Below the pieces are notes generated by a model. That model was not told the origin of the DNA. It did no database searches and saw only the letters and a list, made by a program, of their open reading frames with translations. Below, one piece after another: positions 57,201-63,583 of a stretch of 64,000 nucleotides of DNA (positions within the stretch are counted from its first letter, which is position 1; every line of letters begins with the position of its first letter). Source of the DNA: Marasmitruncus massiliensis (GTDB lineage: Bacteria > Bacillota > Clostridia > Oscillospirales > Ruminococcaceae); contig NZ_FYDE01000005.1 of the NCBI RefSeq assembly GCF_900186535.1, forward strand, positions 286,895 through 350,894. Direction: 5' to 3'. The translations under genes were made by a program, and so were the position numbers.

Positions 57201-58904
57201 GGTAACGGTGCAGAAGCTTCCGCAGCGAGTACGCCTGCTGCGCCTCACTCCGGTGGTGGCGGTTCTTCTTCTGGAGGAAGCTCTGCTACAGCACCTGCCA
57301 TAACGCCGGAAAAGACACCGAACCAGCCGGTAACGGCGGCGGCTCCCGTCACGGCAGCAGCAGGAAAGAACGGTTCGGCAAGTGCGTCCATCCCGGAGAA
57401 ATCCGTAACGGATGCCATTGCCAAGGCGCAGGCTGATGCAAAAGCGCAGGGCAAAACCGCTAATGGGATCTCTGTGAAGCTGAACGTTACCATGCCTAAG
57501 GGTTCTACTTCCCTGACGGCAACGCTAACCCGCAATTCTCTGAACAGTCTTGTGAGCGCGGGAGTAACCAGCCTTGAACTGAATGGCTCGCCTGTGACGG
57601 TTTCCTTTGATAAAAAGGCGCTGGCGGAAATCCAGAAGCAAAGCACCGGTGACATCAAAATTGCTGTTGCACCTAAAATCAACCTTTCTAAGGGCGCGAT
57701 AAAAATCATCGGCACAAGACCGGTCTATGACATCACTGTAGGTTATGGAAACGGTAAGACCGTATCCAGCTTTAGCGGTGGAATTGCGACCGTATCTATT
57801 CCGTATGTGCTGGGCAAGAACGAAGCAGACGGAGGTCTGTATGCCGTTTACGTAGATGCAAAGGGCAACGCCACCCGTATCGCAGGCTCTGCCTATGATA
57901 CGAACAGCGGATGCGTCATTTTCACAACAACACATTTTTCACAGTACGGCATCGGTTATACGGCTCCCAGCGCTAAACTGGCGGATATCTCCTTCCATTG
58001 GGCAAAGGAAAGCATTGACTATGTGGTCAGTAGAGGGCTTCTCTCCGGCACATCGGAAACCACCTTTGAGCCGAACAGCGCCATGACCCGCGGAATGCTG
58101 GTGACGGCACTTGGCAGATTAGCAGATGTAAATGTGAAATCCTACAGCACAAACAGCTTCACCGATGTCAAAATCGGAAGCACATTCCAGCCTTACATTG
58201 AGTGGGCGTACAAAAAAGGCATTGTGCAGGGTACTGGTAACGGCAAGTTTGAACCTGACCGTGCTGTCACCCGTGAGGAAATTGCGGTAATCTTTGCAAA
58301 TTACGCCAAGGCAACCGGCTACACCCTGCCTGTGACGCGCACCGCGACAACTTATACGGATGCCTCTGGCATTGGAAATGCCTACAAGACAGCAGTCACA
58401 GCCATGCAGCAGGCAGGCATCATGATGGGCGGTACAGGTAATAAATTCAATCCGAAAGCCAGTGCCACACGCGCGGAGGTTTCCTCTATGCTGAGTCGCT
58501 ACATCAAACTGACCATTGATCCGGATACAGCACAGGGCTGGGCGAAAAACGACGTTGGACAGTACCTGTACTACAAGGACGGCAAGGCTCTCGCCGGGAC
58601 ACAGACCATCAACGGCGTAAAGTATTTCTTTAACACCGACGGTACGCTGAAAACCGGCTGGGTAAAGGACGGCGGCAACTGGTGCTTTTACTCCGGCAAC
58701 ATCATGCTGGTAGGCTGGTGGGATCTTGGTGCAAACGGAAACAACAAGACCTATTACTTTTCCAAGGACGGCCTGATGGTATCCGGCAAGTGGCTGGAAA
58801 TCGACGGCAAGTGGTATTACTTCTATGCCGATGGCTCCCTTGCCAGAAGCTCTAAGGTGGACGGCTATGAGGTCGATGCAAACGGCATGAGAAAGACGCA
58901 GTAA
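51267..58904 (+). CDS. Giant SLH surface protein 5 (GLUG/MBG/fn3 type; cassette 3)
   Basis: A 2545-aa exported protein; ATG 51267 has GGAGG 5 nt upstream. The N-terminus (about 1-250) is nearly identical to giant 4. The middle then resembles giant 1: Ig-like segment, three GLUG-repeat blocks (about 355-1345), MBG-type domains (about 1470-1730), Big-type repeats (1730-1905) and a fibronectin type III domain (about 1908-1990, AYTFKLRAVNGVG). A Gly/Ser linker, the conserved pre-SLH domain (about 2015-2230), three SLH domains (2235-2420) and choline-binding-type repeats (2425-2545) follow. Probably an adhesin. A c-di-GMP aptamer follows the stop, as after giants 1 and 2. Confidence 0.87.
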   Translation: MEIKRMAEHINSVSVRKKAKRLLAAALALLMVNPITGYGVSAHEQETEIITAFAQLSDGIATQQLPVGAEESDIHLPDTLNVTVSISSADTAKSTEEESQPDKTATEESEPDESIAEEPQTDGTADRDSTVSGNDAEESQEEENSAEDNTATDSEATVVLDSGEVPLAASTTGSAISADLEAAETEQAETEEITSEERTLTGITWQINAERSGSDTFDSESAGAVFFYEPVLRSGYALADGVSLPQITVTVGAPVVVGLVTAFNALADDIRWQSVEYGTAQEQLNLPKTLSAMAEGEAVQASVTWEAEPAYDANTKGLYLFTARLAEGFRTTAELPHLAVVVRAPEMRMARSFGGGAQEADPFLIGTAAQLAEIAALTNAGQLETIFLGTSSGKVYLKLDNDIDLSGYNADGGWTPVGTGTNNFKGSFDGDNHMITGLTLNRPDDYFQGLFGYIGNGGMVQNIGVVDASVSGKDYVGGVAGYVYGGTVQNCYVTGNVSGAGFVGGVAGQVDSYGTMKNCYNTGSVSGTSKVGGVTGRINGGTVQSCYNTGSVIGTGDYVGGVAGDTSGGDGMQNCYNTGSVSGAGFVGGAVGLLDGGTAQSCYSTGSVIGTGQYVGGVAGRAVTSTLQNCAALNPSVSGGSNAGRVAGNIMGGTPSGNIAFGGMTVNGSTATGGSADNNNGADTTVAALKADTAGVLSSLFTSANGWEYTAGGLPILTGFAADVQDSTMPVHIADGTDPNFRGEGTEANPYQISTPAQLAKLAELVNDAATNAAYGGTMVYYKLMNPLNLSGYATGEGWVPIGVHSAKPFNGIFNGNGNQITGLTINRTGSINQGLFGHIGGGGMVENLGVVNVSVNGGDNTGGVAGYVGGGIVEDCYVTGSVSGNDAVGGVTGYVNFGGRVQSCYATGQVTATGSTVNAGGLVGRVQDGTVTNCAVLNSGVTAISTAQGIGRVTGRLQSGGLSGNIAFSGMSVMVGGTPKSITDSATGLDGAGQNKAALQTADAFPAVFINSPWTYTAGKLPGLGGTAADMPAYLQAEGAAPFEGAGTSSENPFLIKTEEDLARLAQFTNAGDNFYSQYFRLENNLDLSGYATGGGWVPIGTDDMATFKGIFNGNGKTITGLTINRPDANYQGLFGYIGTGGTVQSLGILNASVSGKISGSVAGRVDGTLENCYSTGSVSGESSVGGVAGMVDGTVKNCYSTGSVSGISNVGGVAGILYGTVINCYSTGSISGTNYIGGVAGYVTTAASSVQNCAALNPSVSGSSNVGRVAGDVYNATLTSNYAYTGISSTWDNKGINAKDGADLTSATLFGGNFWTNAANWDTSAWDSGIWTFADGKLPTLKNIAGQSGAPERYLLNLSTDALSVILSGTDVSGSGSAYTALASANSQTVTVNVTGMERWTEPDVTITAKNAADSGVISVTSVENGSGTFDIPAVFSGGIIITTQSVSNPNNKQDVTLTVNKRELTAADFTIDPSDRITPYSGVIQSLPVIAPSGAGAVTLKYDGTATPPANADTYAVTANVTAGTVYNVATDISLGNFSIAPKSVTITGVTAPARTYDGTTSVALAGGSLTGVESGDAANLSFTLGTGTTEDANAGTNKPVTITGVALTGTAADNYTLTQPTGVTVNITQKPLTISSATAANKQYDGNLDATVTDVVFSGLVDSENFVIGTDYTATGSFDNADVGTGKTVTITPILNSTEMANNYSLLGTVNATANITAKQIDGTVSIVVTQGGGDSGRIDAGDTLTANTGGITPHDATLSYQWYRNGTPISSATGTTYTIAGIGTDPVGSLITVRVTGTGNYAGSKTSDPVEIGRIPLGGSVSIDGTTALGETLTLNTASLTPSDATTSIEWLREGSIISGAVGSSYTITRSDLGKIISVQATGTGNYNGTITAEKAVPAVVPDAPVLTATAGNTQITLNWTVPFNGGSAITKYQISSDNGTNWTDAGLVTTHTVTGLTNGTAYTFKLRAVNGVGNGAEASAASTPAAPHSGGGGSSSGGSSATAPAITPEKTPNQPVTAAAPVTAAAGKNGSASASIPEKSVTDAIAKAQADAKAQGKTANGISVKLNVTMPKGSTSLTATLTRNSLNSLVSAGVTSLELNGSPVTVSFDKKALAEIQKQSTGDIKIAVAPKINLSKGAIKIIGTRPVYDITVGYGNGKTVSSFSGGIATVSIPYVLGKNEADGGLYAVYVDAKGNATRIAGSAYDTNSGCVIFTTTHFSQYGIGYTAPSAKLADISFHWAKESIDYVVSRGLLSGTSETTFEPNSAMTRGMLVTALGRLADVNVKSYSTNSFTDVKIGSTFQPYIEWAYKKGIVQGTGNGKFEPDRAVTREEIAVIFANYAKATGYTLPVTRTATTYTDASGIGNAYKTAVTAMQQAGIMMGGTGNKFNPKASATRAEVSSMLSRYIKLTIDPDTAQGWAKNDVGQYLYYKDGKALAGTQTINGVKYFFNTDGTLKTGWVKDGGNWCFYSGNIMLVGWWDLGANGNNKTYYFSKDGLMVSGKWLEIDGKWYYFYADGSLARSSKVDGYEVDANGMRKTQ
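52340..55300 (+). repeat. GLUG-repeat coding region of giant protein 5
   Basis: Many degenerate 60-75 bp coding units (NCYNTGSVSG...VGGVAG), in three blocks, closely related to those at 9640-13080. This is ready substrate for homologous exchange. Confidence 0.8.
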
Positions 58905-58920
58905 GCAGAACAAATCAATA

Positions 58921-59004
58921 GAGCTATGGGCAAACCCGGTTAAAGCCGGGGACGCAAAGCCGAGGGTCTAAGGTGTCTTAGGATGCTATGATAGTCTGGC
59001 TGCG
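58921..59004 (+). ncRNA. GEMM-I c-di-GMP riboswitch aptamer, copy 3 (3' UTR)
   Basis: GGGCAAACC, stem with TAAA loop, GGGGACGCAAAGCC, GGGTCTAAGG, second stem, ATGATAGTCTGGCTGC: an intact core. It begins 17 nt after the stop of giant gene 5. The next plus-strand gene (sigma-like) is about 420 bp away, behind two terminators. Confidence 0.85.
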
Positions 59005-59013
59005 AAGTTAGTC

Positions 59014-59051
59014 AAAAGCCTGCCCTTCGCAATTTTGAAGGGCAGGCTTTT
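59014..59051 (+). terminator. Terminator behind riboswitch copy 3
   Basis: AAAAGCCTGCCCTTC (59014-59028) pairs perfectly with GAAGGGCAGGCTTTT (59037-59051). The layout is the same as copy 1. Confidence 0.85.
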
Positions 59052-59363
59052 GCGGCTTTTAACGGATGCTTCAGGTATCAGGATATCGGCTTTCGCTGGG
59101 CTATGGCGAGAGAGGTATCCGCATGAAGATATTTAGGTTTCGTCCCTTTCCGAGGTGTAAATAGAGACAGAGCAACTCGTACATATCCTCCTTCACCTCT
59201 ACAATTTAATTATACAAGGTTAAAAAAGTTAGCACTTTGCCGTGGGCATCGTGCTGACTTTTTTCTTTCGACAAGAAAATCTATACAGCGACTAAATATT
59301 CCATATAATGGGATTTTTTTCGCTGTTTTTTATATAGGCGAAGTTATTCCGCACTGCCGCTCT
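59052..59363. other. Cargo/backbone junction without a gene
   Basis: About 310 bp, AT-rich in its right half, between the last surface gene and the sigma-like gene. It holds one terminator (59222-59264). Only a 27-codon minus-strand frame (59101-59184) is seen, with an SD too close to its ATG. No insertion sequence or clear attachment site is visible. Confidence 0.5.
59222..59266. terminator. Bidirectional terminator
   Basis: AAAAAAGTTAGCAC (59222-59235) pairs with GTGCTGACTTTTTT (59251-59264, one G-T pair); A-run and T-run flank it. Confidence 0.75.
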
Positions 59364-59422
59364 CCTCCGCTTCTGACATTTTGATTCACCATCAAAATTT
59401 CAGAAAACGGAGGACAAGCCAT
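59364..59422 (+). promoter_or_regulatory. Long SD-sequestering leader hairpin
   Basis: Nested stems: CCTCCG (59364-59369) with CGGAGG (59408-59413, containing the SD), TTCTGA (59371-59376) with TCAGAA (59400-59405), ATTTTGAT (59378-59385) with ATCAAAAT (59391-59398), loop of 5 nt. The ribosome-binding site would be fully buried. It shares CTCCGCTTCTGACATTT with the coupling-protein leader at 5299-5315. Confidence 0.7.
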
Positions 59423-59842
59423 ATGGCAGAGAAAAAAGAATATCGAATCAAGGTGCAGGGGCAGCTCGTCCCTGTCAGCGAAGAAGTCTATTTGACCTAT
59501 CACCGCATGAAGCGCCGCGAAACTTATCTGGAGGAAAGGGATACGACAAACGGCGTCTTTTATTACAGTGCCCTGGATACGGAGGGAACCAATGGTGAGG
59601 ATGTAATTCCAGACCTTGTTTCTCCCCGTGTGGAGGATGCCGCAGTGGACAAGCTGTTGGCAGAAAAGCTCCACCAGTGCCTCTCACAGCTCACCAAAGA
59701 AGAACAGGAGCTGATTTTTACTCTGTTTTTTCAGAATAAAAGTGAGCGTCAACTCGCTGCGGAAACCGGCATTCCACAGAAAACCATCAATGACCGGCGG
59801 CACAGAATTCTGGTCAAACTAAAAAAACTTATGAAAATTTAA
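59423..59842 (+). CDS. Sigma-70 region 4-like HTH protein
   Basis: A 139-aa protein of the short sigma-like type common in Firmicutes conjugative elements. Residues 85-139 look like sigma region 4 (LTKEEQELIFTLFFQNKSERQLAAETGIPQKTINDRRHRILVKLKKL), the -35-recognising HTH. There is no clear region 2, so it is more likely a regulator than a full sigma factor. ATG 59423 (GGAGG, 9-nt spacing) is preferred; its SD can be hidden by the leader hairpin. A strong terminator follows. It probably times expression of element genes. Confidence 0.8.
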   Translation: MAEKKEYRIKVQGQLVPVSEEVYLTYHRMKRRETYLEERDTTNGVFYYSALDTEGTNGEDVIPDLVSPRVEDAAVDKLLAEKLHQCLSQLTKEEQELIFTLFFQNKSERQLAAETGIPQKTINDRRHRILVKLKKLMKI

Positions 59843-59857
59843 AAATAAGTCCGCTCA

Positions 59858-59895
59858 ACCCCCTCACGAAATCGGCTTAGTAGTGAGGGGGTTTT
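59858..59895 (+). terminator. Terminator after the sigma-like gene
   Basis: CCCCCTCAC (59858-59866) pairs perfectly with GTGAGGGGG (59882-59890), then TTTTT. Confidence 0.85.
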
Positions 59896-60473
59896 TCTAT
59901 TCTCCCTCACGGCTCTTTGAAAACTTCATATCCGATGACCTGAATACGTTAGCTGACGGACCCCGAAAGGGAAAGCGACCCCGGAGGATGCGCCAAGACC
60001 ACCTGTAGGCAGGCAGCAAGAAAAGCGGAATCACTCATTTTTCTGTTCGCTCGTTTCTTTCTGCTCCTATCAAAGACGGCCAAATAAGGTGCAAAGCGGT
60101 ACCCATCCGGCCGGAAAACAGGCTGTGGCAGCCTGTCTCGCAATGACCCCGTCAGCCTATATTGATACTTCTGTCCAGTCACAGCCCCCCTTGACCGGGG
60201 GATCACGCAATGAGGGCAGCCGGCAGAGATCCTGGCGGGGGTGGAATTCCCATGATGCGGTGAAGCCAGCCGCAGTTCAGGCCGTCGCCTTTGTTGTGCA
60301 AGGCATTGCTTTGCACAGTGCGCTTGGGGAGTAGTGTCGAATTAAGCGCCTTGATTACAGAAAAAAGACTTAATGTCAGAAGCGATGGGGATCGCTCTGC
60401 CTTCACAGCAGGGCGGTCCCTATATTTGTGTCATTAAGAAAAAAGAGGATTTCACATCAAGGAGGTGTAAAGT
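59896..60473 (+). other. Structured intergenic region before the toxin/recombinase operon
   Basis: About 580 bp with no convincing gene but several hairpins: ACAGGCTG/CAGCCTGT (60118-60136), CCCC/GGGG around 60187-60200, TGTGCAA/TTGCACA (60295-60317) and a 13-bp stem at 60388-60420. It is GC-rich and element-like. It could hold a structured RNA, a long regulated leader or binding sites for element proteins; nothing decides between these. Confidence 0.45.
60388..60420 (+). terminator. Strong hairpin ahead of the toxin gene
   Basis: GGGATCGCTCTGC (60388-60400) pairs over all 13 bases, with G-T pairs, with GCAGGGCGGTCCC (60408-60420). It is followed by TATATTTG, so it may be an attenuator rather than a full terminator. 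Confidence 0.5.
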
Positions 60474-60860
60474 TTGGACACAATAAAGCAAGGTGTCAGC
60501 CGTGGCGATATTTACTACGCCGATTTAAACCCCGTTGTAGGCTGTGAGCAGGGAGGCATCCGCCCCGTACTTATCCTGCAAAACAATATCGGAAACCGCC
60601 ACAGCCCCACCACCATCGTCTGTGCCATCACCGGCAGGCCGAAAAAGCCCTTACCAACTCATACAGCTATTACCGGTGCGGGCAAATTGTCCAGGGAGTC
60701 CTTTGCACTTCTGGAGCAGATACGCACCATTGACCGGTTCCGGCTTCGGGGCTTTATCGGCAGGCTGGACGAGCAGGAGATGGAAGAAATCAACCAGGCA
60801 CTTTCTATCAGCGTCGGACTGAGTCCGGCGATTTTTTTATTTGGGAGGGAAACGCCATGA
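60474..60860 (+). CDS. MazF/PemK-family endoribonuclease toxin (no antitoxin seen)
   Basis: A 128-aa protein with the MazF/PemK fold markers: GDIYYADLNPVVGCEQGGIRPVLILQNNIGNRHSPTTIVCAIT near the N-terminus and ESFALLEQIRTIDRFRL in the middle. MazF toxins cut mRNA at short motifs. It starts at TTG 60474 with GGAGGT 8 nt upstream. No antitoxin-like gene precedes it; the overlapping 52-aa gene behind it is the only partner. It may work as a regulator or stabiliser of the element. Confidence 0.82.
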   Translation: MDTIKQGVSRGDIYYADLNPVVGCEQGGIRPVLILQNNIGNRHSPTTIVCAITGRPKKPLPTHTAITGAGKLSRESFALLEQIRTIDRFRLRGFIGRLDEQEMEEINQALSISVGLSPAIFLFGRETP

Positions 60861-61015
60861 CAAACACCCAGGTAACCGATAACCTTATGTTCGTTGCCGC
60901 CCTGCAGCAGCTCGTGCAGCTTGCGGCCGCCAAGGGCATGACGGAGTCGGAAATCGAAAAGGTCAAAAAGGACTTGGAACGCAGGCTGCGGCCCACCATT
61001 ATCGCTCCTTGCTGA
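60857..61015 (+). CDS. 52-aa helical protein coupled to the MazF-like gene
   Basis: ATG 60857 overlaps the toxin stop (ATGA), with GGGAGG upstream. The sequence (MTNTQVTDNLMFVAALQQL...GMTESEIEKVKKDLERRLRP) predicts two helices with a SHOCT-like E-I-E-x-V-K-x-D-L-E-R end. No known antitoxin family is recognised. Its position suggests either a toxin partner or an element-specific small protein. Confidence 0.65.
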   Translation: MTNTQVTDNLMFVAALQQLVQLAAAKGMTESEIEKVKKDLERRLRPTIIAPC

Positions 61016-61107
61016 CCCCCTGTCTTGTTTTCTGTTTGTTTTCAATGATTCAGTAGCTATGTGCGGGGAGGTGTGGTAGTGTATGTCGTTGAAAGGAGGG
61101 AAAAAAG

Positions 61108-62688
61108 ATGTATAACCCCAATTTAGCATCGGCGGAACCGCCGAAAATCACTGTCATATCAGCAAAATCGCAAGAGATCGCAAAGCTCCGCGTGGCGGCA
61201 TACGCCCGTGTGAGCAGCGACTCGGATGACCAGCAGAACTCCTACATCGCACAGGTGGACTACTACACCAAAAACATTGCCGCCCATGAGGGCTGGGAGC
61301 TGGCGGACATCTACGCCGACGAAGGCATTACCGGCCTTGTGGCAAGCAAACGGGACGATTTCAACCGCATGATACAGGACTGCCGGGACGGAAAAATCGA
61401 CCGCATCCTCGTTAAATCCATATCCCGCTTTGCGAGGAACACCAAGGAGTATATCCAGTATGTGAGGGAGCTCCTCCGACTGGGCGTCTCCATCCACTTT
61501 GAAAAGGAAAACATCGACACCGGCAAGATGACGTCGGAGCAGATCGCCACCATCTACGGCGCTTTCTCACAGATGGAATCCCAAAACCACTCGAACAATA
61601 TGCGGATCAGCGTCCGCATCCGAATGGAAAAGGGCGACTACGTTTCACCGACAACCCCCTACGGCTATAAGCTGGAGGAACGCACCCTGGTGATCATCCC
61701 GGAGCAGGCCGAGGTGGTGCGCCGCATTTTCACCGCCTATCTGAGCGGCCAGGGCAAGGAGGATATCGCAAACGAGCTGAACCGGCTGGGTATCCCCCGC
61801 ACGAAAGACCGAAAGATGTGGTATTCAACCACGATAGGGTATATCCTGACCAACATCTCCTACACCGGGGATATGGTCTGGCAAAAGAGCTTCGCTACCA
61901 ACGACATCCCCTTCCGGCAGGTACGGAATAAAGGAGAAAAGCCCAAATATTTCGTGGAGAACTGCCATGAGCCGATTATCTCCAAGGATGAATTCCAGCG
62001 GGTGCAGGCGCTTCTGGAAACTCGCAGGTTGCAGATAGCGGGCACGGTTTCCTCCGCACTGCTGAAAAAGAAACTCCACTGCGGAAACTGCGGTACCCTG
62101 TTCCGAAGGAAAATCGTCAATGAAAAGGTCTACTGGGCTTGCCGGAGGCATGACAGCCATAAAGACCTTTGCCCGATTTCTCAGGTACCGGAGGAACAGA
62201 TTATCACGGCAATCCTCCGAATGTACCACAAGCTGAAACGGCACCGTGAGCAAATCCTGTCGCCGCTCCTAAGTCAGCTCACTGAGCTGAGAGAAAAGGA
62301 ACTCCGTTCCAATCGAAAGATCAACGACATAGATAAGGAAATAGCACAGTTAACCGAGCAGAATCTCGTTCTTGTTCGACTCAAGTCGAAGGGATACGTA
62401 GATTCTGCTCTTTATTTATCCCAAACCGGCGATATCGACTTCAAGCTGCGGGAACTGCGCCGTCTGCGCCGCCGCATCATGGAAACTACCGGCGAGGATG
62501 GGCAGATCAAGGCCACGGAAACAATGCTGGATTATCTGGAGTCCAGCCCCGAACACTTAGGGGAGCTCACCGAGGAATTGTTTGAAGCCTTGGTGGAGAA
62601 CATCACCATCTCCTCGGAAACCGAGATGAACCTCACCCTTTACAACGGGCTCACCCTGAAGGAAACCATGGAAAGGACGGTGCGGTAG
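61108..62688 (+). CDS. Large serine recombinase 1
   Basis: A 526-aa site-specific recombinase. The N-terminal resolvase domain (27-170) has the catalytic Ser S36 in YARVSSDSDDQ and the conserved Arg cluster (SISRFARN). A recombinase domain (about 190-290, PYGYKLEE), a zinc ribbon (CGNCGTLF...C...C), a coiled coil (about 395-430) and a C-terminal domain follow. Such enzymes cut and join element ends through a phosphoserine link. SD AAAGGAGG. First of three recombinase genes in a row. Confidence 0.92.
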   Translation: MYNPNLASAEPPKITVISAKSQEIAKLRVAAYARVSSDSDDQQNSYIAQVDYYTKNIAAHEGWELADIYADEGITGLVASKRDDFNRMIQDCRDGKIDRILVKSISRFARNTKEYIQYVRELLRLGVSIHFEKENIDTGKMTSEQIATIYGAFSQMESQNHSNNMRISVRIRMEKGDYVSPTTPYGYKLEERTLVIIPEQAEVVRRIFTAYLSGQGKEDIANELNRLGIPRTKDRKMWYSTTIGYILTNISYTGDMVWQKSFATNDIPFRQVRNKGEKPKYFVENCHEPIISKDEFQRVQALLETRRLQIAGTVSSALLKKKLHCGNCGTLFRRKIVNEKVYWACRRHDSHKDLCPISQVPEEQIITAILRMYHKLKRHREQILSPLLSQLTELREKELRSNRKINDIDKEIAQLTEQNLVLVRLKSKGYVDSALYLSQTGDIDFKLRELRRLRRRIMETTGEDGQIKATETMLDYLESSPEHLGELTEELFEALVENITISSETEMNLTLYNGLTLKETMERTVR

Positions 62689-62689
62689 C

Positions 62690-63583
62690 ATGGCATGGCA
62701 GAGAAAAATCCCCTTCGGCTATATGATGAAAAACGGTGAAATCCTGTGCTGCCCCACGGAGTCGGCAGCCGTCAAAGAGATTTTCAGGCTTTACTCCGAG
62801 GGGGTGGCCTACAGCAAGATTGCCGATGAGATGATGCTCCGGGGCATTGCCTATCACAAGCACACCGACCAGTGGAATAAGCACATGGTCAAGCGCATCC
62901 TCGAAAATGAACGTTACCTCGGAGAAAAAGAGTATCCGTCGATTATCGAATCGGAAACCTTTATGCGTATCCAGCTTATCAGGGGAGATAAAAATACCTA
63001 CACCCCATGCCCGGAGTACATCAAGCCCATCCGTGAAAAGGCGGTCTGCGGTGTGTGCGGCGGGAAGATGGCCAGGGACACAAGAGCATCAAGCAAGGTT
63101 CGCTGGTACTGCCAGACGGAAGGCTGTACCAACCGCCGCTACATAGAGGACGAGGACATCCACACCGCCCTGACAGGACGGCTGAACACACTGGCTCAGA
63201 ACCCCGACCTCTTTGTCTGGCCCTTCCCAAAGCAGGCTGGAGAGCTGACGCTGGAGGCGGCCCGCATCCAGAATGAGGTGATCCGAGAGCTGAACAAAGC
63301 GGAGCCGGGTGTAGAATACACCAAAATGCTGATACTGGCCTGCGCCGCCGAGAAATACAGCGGACTGCCCGATGATACCCCTTATCACCAAATGAAGATA
63401 TTGCGGGAGAGAATCACAGAGCGCCCGATGGACGATGAGCTCCGCAATGAAATCCTCCAAACCGCCGTACAGGAAATCCGGTTTACAGAGGTTGGCTTGG
63501 AGCTGCGGCTCATCAACGGAGAAACCCTTGAAGCGAATGGAAAGGAGATTGGACGATGCCTGCGACAGCAACAAGGAAAGTAA
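62690..63583 (+). CDS. Serine recombinase 2 lacking the catalytic domain
   Basis: A 297-aa protein that begins at the recombinase domain (IPFGYMMKNGEILCCPTESAAVKEIFRLYSEG) and continues through a zinc ribbon (CGVCGGKM...C...C) to the C-terminal domain. The whole N-terminal resolvase domain with the active Ser is missing, and nothing upstream in frame suggests a recent truncation: it starts one base after the stop of recombinase 1. It could bind attachment-site DNA as a directionality or architectural partner of its neighbours. Confidence 0.85.
   Translation: MAWQRKIPFGYMMKNGEILCCPTESAAVKEIFRLYSEGVAYSKIADEMMLRGIAYHKHTDQWNKHMVKRILENERYLGEKEYPSIIESETFMRIQLIRGDKNTYTPCPEYIKPIREKAVCGVCGGKMARDTRASSKVRWYCQTEGCTNRRYIEDEDIHTALTGRLNTLAQNPDLFVWPFPKQAGELTLEAARIQNEVIRELNKAEPGVEYTKMLILACAAEKYSGLPDDTPYHQMKILRERITERPMDDELRNEILQTAVQEIRFTEVGLELRLINGETLEANGKEIGRCLRQQQGK

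Noticed and set aside
59101-59184. 27-codon minus-strand frame with GGAGG before ATG
   Set aside because: The spacing between SD and ATG is only 2 nt, the peptide has no recognisable features, and no context supports it.
58921-59842. Riboswitch copy 3 as a normal 5' regulator of the sigma-like gene
   Set aside because: The gene starts about 420 bp downstream, behind a second bidirectional terminator and its own SD-burying leader, so a direct 5' role is unlikely though not excluded.
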